17,960 nucleotides of DNA from an uncultured Clostridia bacterium (GTDB lineage: Bacteria; Bacillota; Clostridia; Oscillospirales; CAG-272). The stretch spans positions 1 through 17,960 of the forward strand of contig CAJGEA010000023.1 of assembly GCA_904502015.1 (NCBI GenBank). Reading direction: 5' to 3'. Of this stretch, positions 13,069 through 17,960 are shown one piece after another. The stretch's first letter is position 1. Every line of letters starts with the position of its first letter. The notes below the pieces were generated by a model. That model was given only the letters and a program-made list of their open reading frames with translations. It ran no database searches and had not been told where the DNA came from. The position numbers were made by a program, and so were the translations under genes.

Positions 13069-14331
13069 TTACAGCGTGGGGTGATCCCGCACCACCACAG
13101 GGGCGTTGGGATCAAAGGCCGTCCCCCACGCGCGGGTATAGAGTCCCAGCCCCGCGATGAGTATCTCCTTGGTATATGACCGCTCGCGCAGAGCGACGCG
13201 AACGTCGTAGTGGCGCTCCCTCTGATCGTACAAATACTGTCCGCAGGGATAGTACAGGATGGACGCCTGCACGGTCTCGTAGAAGTACAGCGGCGAATCC
13301 TCTACCCCATGGTGGGCGATCTGCACCATATTACTCCTGAGATAATCCCCGTAAACGCCCAGCATCCAATCCGCACCGGGCTTGCCCATGTCGCCCATCA
13401 CGAGGAATCGGTAGTTCTCCTCCCCGCCCTTCTCGTCATACAGGCGCGTCACGAGACTGCTGTTGTTGAAGAACCACGCCTCGTGCGTCACACCCGACTT
13501 GTAAATATCATCGGATGCCAGCAGAACCTCCAGCTTCAGGTTGCAGAAGGTGAATTCCATGCCCGTGTGGGCGTACACCGTCTTGGCACCATCGAATTTG
13601 GCAATATCCCGATGCACCTCCTCGTTGAAGTAGGTATCCCCCATTTCGGCCGTCGCCACCTCGGCATCAATGGGCGCGAAGATCACGTGCTCCAGCACCA
13701 CCGAGTCAGCAAAGCAATTGGCAAACGCGCGGAAGGCGGGGTAATGATCCGCGTGGGAATGAGTCAATACCCACGCACGAACGATGGGCTTGCCCTCCCC
13801 CTTATAATGCTCCTCGAGGAAGGCGCGGATGCGCAACTCCTGCCCCTCATAGGCACCGTCAAAGATCAGAAACGAGCCATCGGCCAAGCGGACGACGTAG
13901 CCCATGCCGTTGATGTGATGCTCGTCCTGCATCTGTGTCACCGTGACCTCGTAGTCACCGTCGGTCACGGCGGGCGTCGCGGGCGGCAGGGTGTGAGCGG
14001 CGGTGGCGGAAAGGACGATATTCAGCTCGCCCGTGTTCGCCAGCCAGTACAGATGCGCCAATGGGCCGTCGCCTACCAGCGTGGTAAAGCGGCTCTTCGA
14101 CTTGGTCACGTCGCTGTACGTACGGAAACCGCGCGCCCGATAGTACGCGCAGGCGGCCTCAAAATCGGCCTCGGTCTTGCCCGCGTAGGTATGCAGCACC
14201 GAACCGTCCTGACAGGTATAGGTGAGATCGGTGGCCTCATAGCCCTCGGGGAACCCAAAGGACAAGGCACCCGCCGTCGTCATGGAAGACATGTTGGGCG
14301 CGGCGGATGGGTACGGAGTACGATGTATCAT
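13069..14331 (-). CDS. MBL-fold metallohydrolase, ComEC-like, with extra N-terminal domain
   Basis: The 420-residue product has an N-terminal region (1-125) of unknown type and a C-terminal metallo-beta-lactamase-fold domain (about 128-410). The metal motif is THSHADHYPAF with H191, H193, D195 and H196; D159 in FDGAY, NNSSLV (289-294), MGDMG (312-316) and AHHG (339-342) follow in the order seen in ComEC/Rec2-type MBL domains, which suggests a phosphodiesterase or nucleotide-type substrate, though this is not certain. No signal peptide or TM is present. The start at 14331 is supported by GAGGAGAG on the minus strand (about 14340-14347); a longer frame beginning at 14448 would overlap both divergent promoters and is rejected. 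It is the first gene of a two-gene unit with the PIG-L deacetylase. Confidence 0.87.
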   Translation of the reverse strand: MIHRTPYPSAAPNMSSMTTAGALSFGFPEGYEATDLTYTCQDGSVLHTYAGKTEADFEAACAYYRARGFRTYSDVTKSKSRFTTLVGDGPLAHLYWLANTGELNIVLSATAAHTLPPATPAVTDGDYEVTVTQMQDEHHINGMGYVVRLADGSFLIFDGAYEGQELRIRAFLEEHYKGEGKPIVRAWVLTHSHADHYPAFRAFANCFADSVVLEHVIFAPIDAEVATAEMGDTYFNEEVHRDIAKFDGAKTVYAHTGMEFTFCNLKLEVLLASDDIYKSGVTHEAWFFNNSSLVTRLYDEKGGEENYRFLVMGDMGKPGADWMLGVYGDYLRSNMVQIAHHGVEDSPLYFYETVQASILYYPCGQYLYDQRERHYDVRVALRERSYTKEILIAGLGLYTRAWGTAFDPNAPVVVRDHPTL

Positions 14332-14392
14332 AGAAAAGCTCTCCTCATAACTTACAAAAGCAATGGAACGGTCAAACCGTCCCGACGGCACC

Positions 14393-14421
14393 ATTATACC
14401 ATCTTTCCCCTTGCGTGTCAA
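14393..14421 (-). promoter_or_regulatory. Minus-strand promoter for the MBL and PIG-L genes
   Basis: On the minus strand TTGACA (14421-14416) and TATAAT (14398-14393), both perfect consensus, with a 17-base spacer. The start codon lies about 60 bases downstream. Confidence 0.88.
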
Positions 14422-14450
14422 GCGTGCGGAAATCCCCTCCCTTGACACGC
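14413..14450. promoter_or_regulatory. Inverted repeat covering both divergent -35 boxes (possible operator)
   Basis: GCGTGTCAAG (14413-14422) and CTTGACACGC (14441-14450) are perfect inverted 10-mers separated by 18 bases. They contain the -35 boxes of the two opposing promoters. A dimeric regulator binding here could control both directions at once. Confidence 0.6.
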
Positions 14451-14470
14451 GTGGGCGTTTGTGCTATACT
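14442..14470 (+). promoter_or_regulatory. Plus-strand promoter of the phosphoesterase operon
   Basis: TTGACA at 14442-14447 and TATACT at 14465-14470 with a 17-base spacer and TGTGC before the -10 box, very like the promoter at 4220. Confidence 0.88.
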
Positions 14471-14516
14471 GGTCTTAGAAAAACCATGCGCCCAAGGCGC
14501 GGAAAGGGGTATCCCC

Positions 14517-15632
14517 ATGCTGCCCGAATTCATGCCCTTATACCCGACCGTCTTCGCCGTCGGCAACACCTACCGCGTTTTCATCCCCTTCACCGAGGAG
14601 GCCATTCTGTGGGTGCGAGTGGGTGACAGCACCTACTACGACCACGCGAACGGCGTTTTGCGCTCCGCCGCGGGCATGCACCGCGTGGACGTTCCCATGT
14701 CGGCGCTGGATGAGGCGGGGGAATACACCGTCGTTTACAAAAAGATGACCGATCGGACACCGTACTACCCACAGAGCAAGGCAGAGCGCGCCATTACGAT
14801 TCCCTTCCGCCCCGTGCCGAGTGACGGGGATATCCATATCTACCATATTTCCGACGCCCACGGCATGGTGGCCGAGCCCATCGCGGCGGGGCGCTATTTC
14901 GGGGACGAGCTTGACCTGCTGGTGCTCAACGGCGACCTCTGCAACCACAGCGGCGACCCCGCTCGCCTGACCGCCGCCTGTGAGATCGCCTCGGGCATCA
15001 CAAAGGGCCGCCGCGCGACGGTGTTCGCGCGGGGCAACCACGATGCTCGCGGCGCGTACGCCGAGATCCTGCAGGACTACACCCCCACCGCGGACGGCAA
15101 GACCTACTACTCTTTCCGCGTGGGCGGCTTGTGGGGGCTGGTGCTGGACTGCGGTGAGGACAAGCGCGACGATCAGGTGGAATACGGCGGCACGGTGTGC
15201 TTCCACGTCTTCCGCGAGGAGGAGACCGCCTTCATCCGCCGCGTGATCGAGAACGCCGAGCGCGAGTACGCCGCCGAGGGGGTACGGCACAGACTGGTCA
15301 TCTCCCACATGGGCTTTACCCACGTTCTGCAGCCCCCGTTCGACATTGAGCAGGAGCTCTACCGCGAGTGGGCGCGGCTGATGCGCGAGCACGTCAAGCC
15401 CGACCTGCTCCTGCACGGCCACTACCACGCCACCCGCGTCTCCCCCGTGGGAAGCGACTTTGACCATCTGGGTCAGCCCTGCCCCGCCGTCATCGGCTCC
15501 CAGCCCATTTTTGACAAGGACCACAACCACCGCTTCGTCGGCTGTGCCCTCACCCTTTCGCCCGACGGCCGCCACCGCGTGGTGTTCAACGATAGCCTCG
15601 GGCAGATTTTGGGCGACTGTGTGATCGAATAA
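14517..15632 (+). CDS. Calcineurin-like metallophosphoesterase
   Basis: The 371-residue product is a two-metal phosphoesterase. An N-terminal beta domain (1-100), ending in a Y-x-V-V-Y-K-K strand, resembles the fibronectin-like domain that precedes the catalytic domain in purple acid phosphatase-like enzymes. The catalytic motifs are complete and in order: ISDAHG (D113, H115), NGDLCNH (D140), RGNHDAR (N174, H175), ISHMG (H264) and LHGHYH (H302, H304). There is no signal peptide, so the enzyme is cytoplasmic; the substrate is unknown. ATG 14517 follows GGAAAGGGG (14501-14509 region); an in-frame upstream ATG lies in the promoter. It heads an operon with the TPR-DUF1963 protein (36-base gap) and the three-TM protein. 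Confidence 0.9.
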   Translation: MLPEFMPLYPTVFAVGNTYRVFIPFTEEAILWVRVGDSTYYDHANGVLRSAAGMHRVDVPMSALDEAGEYTVVYKKMTDRTPYYPQSKAERAITIPFRPVPSDGDIHIYHISDAHGMVAEPIAAGRYFGDELDLLVLNGDLCNHSGDPARLTAACEIASGITKGRRATVFARGNHDARGAYAEILQDYTPTADGKTYYSFRVGGLWGLVLDCGEDKRDDQVEYGGTVCFHVFREEETAFIRRVIENAEREYAAEGVRHRLVISHMGFTHVLQPPFDIEQELYREWARLMREHVKPDLLLHGHYHATRVSPVGSDFDHLGQPCPAVIGSQPIFDKDHNHRFVGCALTLSPDGRHRVVFNDSLGQILGDCVIE

Positions 15633-15668
15633 AACCCAACCAATTAACTCAAATTTGGAGGTACTCCC

Positions 15669-17324
15669 ATGAAAAAATCAAGAAAAGCCCCGCTGATCGT
15701 ATCCTACGTGCTGATCGGTCTGTTACTTGTCGGCGCGATCGCCCTGCTCGTCGTTCAAACGGCTCTGAACGGCTGGGTGATCGACACAGCGAATGCCGCG
15801 AAATGCGGTCTTGTGATCATCGGTCTCGGGATCACTCTCGTCAAGCTCATCAGCAAAACGGGCGGCGGCGTTTCGCTCCGCAAATATGAGTCGGCCTACC
15901 GCAAGGAGATCGGCTCGGCCTTCTCCGCCCCCGACCAAAAGAAACACAAGCGCGCCCTGCTGCAGGCCGCCGCACACTACAACGAAAATCAGTACAAAAA
16001 TGCCATTAACCGTCTTACAGCGCTTCGCAAGGTGTGCCGCACGAATGACGACTACAACGCCGTTCTGCTCTTTCTTGCCCTGTCCTACTCCGACGCGGAC
16101 ATGACCGACGATGCCATCGCCGTCTACGAGGAGCTGGTCAAATTCTCTCCCACCCACTCTACGGCGTGGTCAAATCTCGGATCCTTATACGAAAAAAAGG
16201 GTATGCACAGCCGCAGCATAGAGTGCTTTGAATCAGCTCTCAAGCACAACGGGGAAAACGCCTACGCTTGGAACAATCTGGCGCAGGCACACCTCGCCGT
16301 GGGAAACTGGAAGGCGGTAATCGCCCCCGCCGAGCGCTCCCTTGCCATCAAATCCAACCTGTACCAAGCCGAGAACGCACTGACAATTGCTTATTTCGCT
16401 ATGGGAGAAACGGAAAAGAGCCGCGAGCATTTTGACCGTGCCGTGCTTCTCGGCTCCAACGCCGCCAACTTGACCTCGGTTTTGAACGGCATGGCGCACG
16501 GCAACGTGGCGTTTGGTGATACGAGCAGCGTCCGCGACGAGGTCGTGCGCGCCAACGGGCATCTCCAGCGCGACACCGCCCTGCCTATGGTCGAGGTGCG
16601 TCTGCCCGCCCCCGACGATGGCAACCGTTCCCGTCTCGGCGGTGCTCCCGTTGATTCGGCTGTTCCGATTGACAGCGCAGGGCAACCCATGAAGCTACTC
16701 GCGGCCATCTGGTGCTCCGAGGTGCGCGGCGTACCCGATTTCCCCGCGCGCGGTGTGCTTCGCTTTTACGTGGCCGACAACGATCTGTACGGCGCTGACT
16801 TCGATCACCCCACCGAGCAGTCCGATTTCCACGTTCTGTATGACGAAAACGAAGACAGCTTTGACACCGAGCTGCGCGATGATCCATCGCTCAGCCCCTC
16901 CTTCCCCATTCAACACGTACAGCCCGTGCGTCTGACCCCCGCCATGAGCTCGATCCGTGCGACCGACTACCGCTTTGAGGCGTGCGTCAACGCCGCCCTG
17001 CGCAAAGCGGGTCTGGAGGACGATATGGATAGCCTGAGCGACGCAGAATGCGATTACCTATACGAGCAAAACGAGTACGCGGGACACCGCATCGGCGGTT
17101 TCCCCTGCTTTGAGCAAACCGATCCGCGCGACGATTGCCCCGACCTGCAACGCTACGACACCCTGCTTTTGCAGATCGTCAGCCACAGCATGCCCGACGG
17201 GCACGGCAGAGAACAAAACCTCATTATGTTCGGTGACGAGGGCGGTTGTCAATTCTTCATCCCGCAGGATAAGCTGCGCGCCCACGACTTCTCCGACGTG
17301 CTCTACTCGTGGGATTGCGGATGA
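15669..17324 (+). CDS. Membrane-anchored TPR protein with DUF1963 (YwqG-like) domain
   Basis: The 551-residue product has two N-terminal membrane helices (about 9-31 and 43-62), then a TPR superhelix (about 96-265; for example AWSNLGSLYEKKGMHSRSIE and AWNNLAQAHLAVGNWKA), and a C-terminal DUF1963/YwqG domain (about 300-551). That domain shows the family marks SRLGGAP (321-327), LRFYVADNDLYG, HRIGGFP (473-479), QTDPR, GDEGGCQFFI (522-531) and the terminal FSDVLYSWDC. DUF1963 proteins are usually stand-alone proteins of unknown function; a membrane-bound TPR fusion is less common. Short helices with few loops suggest the TPR and DUF1963 parts are cytoplasmic. Start supported by TTGGAGGT just upstream. 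It is the second gene of the operon. Confidence 0.87.
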   Translation: MKKSRKAPLIVSYVLIGLLLVGAIALLVVQTALNGWVIDTANAAKCGLVIIGLGITLVKLISKTGGGVSLRKYESAYRKEIGSAFSAPDQKKHKRALLQAAAHYNENQYKNAINRLTALRKVCRTNDDYNAVLLFLALSYSDADMTDDAIAVYEELVKFSPTHSTAWSNLGSLYEKKGMHSRSIECFESALKHNGENAYAWNNLAQAHLAVGNWKAVIAPAERSLAIKSNLYQAENALTIAYFAMGETEKSREHFDRAVLLGSNAANLTSVLNGMAHGNVAFGDTSSVRDEVVRANGHLQRDTALPMVEVRLPAPDDGNRSRLGGAPVDSAVPIDSAGQPMKLLAAIWCSEVRGVPDFPARGVLRFYVADNDLYGADFDHPTEQSDFHVLYDENEDSFDTELRDDPSLSPSFPIQHVQPVRLTPAMSSIRATDYRFEACVNAALRKAGLEDDMDSLSDAECDYLYEQNEYAGHRIGGFPCFEQTDPRDDCPDLQRYDTLLLQIVSHSMPDGHGREQNLIMFGDEGGCQFFIPQDKLRAHDFSDVLYSWDCG

Positions 17325-17370
17325 TCACACGGCGCTCATAACCAACGTTTTTAGTTAAAGGAGCATCTCT

Positions 17371-17739
17371 ATGAAACGATCCAAAGGTCTCTCGATCATT
17401 CTCCTTTGCCTCTGCCTCGCGGCGCTGATCGGTTTGAGCGTCATCAGCCACGTTTCGTCCGCAAAGGCCGATCAGCTCATGAGTGCCGACCTTGACGGGG
17501 CGAACGATACCCTGCCCGGCGCTTCGTGGGTATTCGTTTTGATTACGTACTTTGGGCTGATATTTATCTTTTTTGTGGAGAGCTTTATCGTGGCTCTGTG
17601 CGGATGGATCGCAACCCTTGCGGGCATAAAATTTGCCGCGAACCGTATTTTTAAAGGCATTTTCATCGCATTTACGGTATATTTTTCCATCGTCCTGCTG
17701 GTGACCGTCGGCGCGATCCTTTTGGTGATCCTGCATTGA
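17371..17739 (+). CDS. Small integral membrane protein
   Basis: The 122-residue product is mostly hydrophobic: a first helix at about 8-27, a long hydrophobic stretch at about 53-86 that may be one or two helices, and a last helix at about 97-121. A polar loop of about 25 residues (28-52, with AKADQLMSADLDGAND) follows the first helix. I do not recognise the family. AAAGGAG at 17357-17363 supports the start. It lies 46 bases after the TPR-DUF1963 gene and no promoter is seen between them, so it is probably the third gene of that operon and may form a membrane complex with the second product. Confidence 0.8.
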   Translation: MKRSKGLSIILLCLCLAALIGLSVISHVSSAKADQLMSADLDGANDTLPGASWVFVLITYFGLIFIFFVESFIVALCGWIATLAGIKFAANRIFKGIFIAFTVYFSIVLLVTVGAILLVILH

Positions 17740-17787
17740 ACCTCCGCCGCGCCGTTGCCCTCCCCTTGTAACGATCCGGCCATACGT

Positions 17788-17960
17788 CAAATTGGGGTTT
17801 GTCTCGCAGGGGTTTCACCCCTGCACCCCACCAGAAACTTTTTTGAAAAAAAGTTTCTGGACTTCAAAAAACTTGAAAAAGACATATTTGACAATATCTT
17901 TTGGCAATATTTTTTGAAGGTTCTTGAGGGGGTGTGGGGGAACTTCTTTCAAGAAGTTCC
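17788..17960. mobile_element. MITE-like dispersed repeat, copy 2 (runs off the window)
   Basis: It begins with CAAATTGGGGTTTG (17788-17801), the exact inverse of the right end of copy 1. It continues with GCAGGGGTTTCACCCCTGC, the CAGAAACTTTTTT hairpin with a different two-base loop region, ACTTCAAAAAACTT, and a final GAACTTCTTTCAAGAAGTTC hairpin, in the same order and spacing as copy 1. The middle, AT-rich part is diverged. It follows the operon end by 48 bases and may serve as its terminator. Confidence 0.75.

Noticed and set aside
13210..14445. 411-codon plus-strand frame opposite the MBL-fold gene
   Set aside because: It is the antisense of a gene with a full metal-binding motif set; GC-rich codons leave the opposite frame open.
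17751..17787. Terminator directly after the last membrane protein gene
   Set aside because: No stem with a T-run is present before the repeat element begins; the repeat hairpins may serve instead.

Overview
The window looks like a chromosomal stretch from a Gram-positive, probably anaerobic Clostridia-type (Bacillota) bacterium. This rests on strong sigma-A-type promoters (TTGACA, 17 bases, TATAAT), AAAGGAGG-like ribosome binding sites, several lipoproteins with Thr/Glu-rich linkers, GH43 sugar hydrolases, and families common in that phylum (YcxB, YwqG/DUF1963, ComEC-like metallo-beta-lactamase, LmbE/PIG-L). No RNA genes, CRISPR array, phage module or transposase gene is visible.

Left part (1-4180): the 3' end of a probable glycoside hydrolase, a terminator, and an ordered array of small hairpins separated by the heptamer ATGAAGC/GCTTCAT. 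A small unknown gene and a two-TM membrane protein follow, then a second hairpin array with a different heptamer (GTGATGT). Next come a cytoplasmic GH43 enzyme, a 48-codon membrane ORF that may be a gene remnant, an unknown lipoprotein and a two-TM protein closed by a terminator.

Middle (4200-8860): a YbjN-like protein, a 63-base imperfect inverted repeat, and a 1121-residue soluble protein. That protein fuses a ClpA/B-type AAA+ module, a receiver-like domain and an FtsH-type AAA+ module with an M41 zinc protease. It is the most unusual gene here and, with the YbjN protein, a candidate for an undescribed proteolytic system. A lipoprotein gene with its own promoter follows.

Glycan block (8880-12120): two tandem, clearly duplicated GH43 lipoprotein genes, each preceded by a near-identical terminator-promoter cassette. 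A YcxB-like membrane protein gene follows; its TAG stop (the only TAG stop among the genes here) is followed in frame by 31 further codons of acidic tail ending in TAA.

Right part (12130-17960): a MITE-like repeat lies against the stop codon of a minus-strand PIG-L deacetylase gene. That gene is downstream of, and probably co-transcribed with, an MBL-fold hydrolase. A symmetric divergent promoter separates this pair from a plus-strand operon of metallophosphoesterase, membrane TPR-DUF1963 fusion and three-TM protein. A second copy of the repeat runs off the right edge.

Functionally the window combines plant or host glycan (probably arabinose-containing) hydrolysis at the cell surface, an intracellular quality-control or regulated protease, and several metal-dependent hydrolases of unknown substrate. 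Most transcription units are short (1-3 genes) with their own promoter and terminator.
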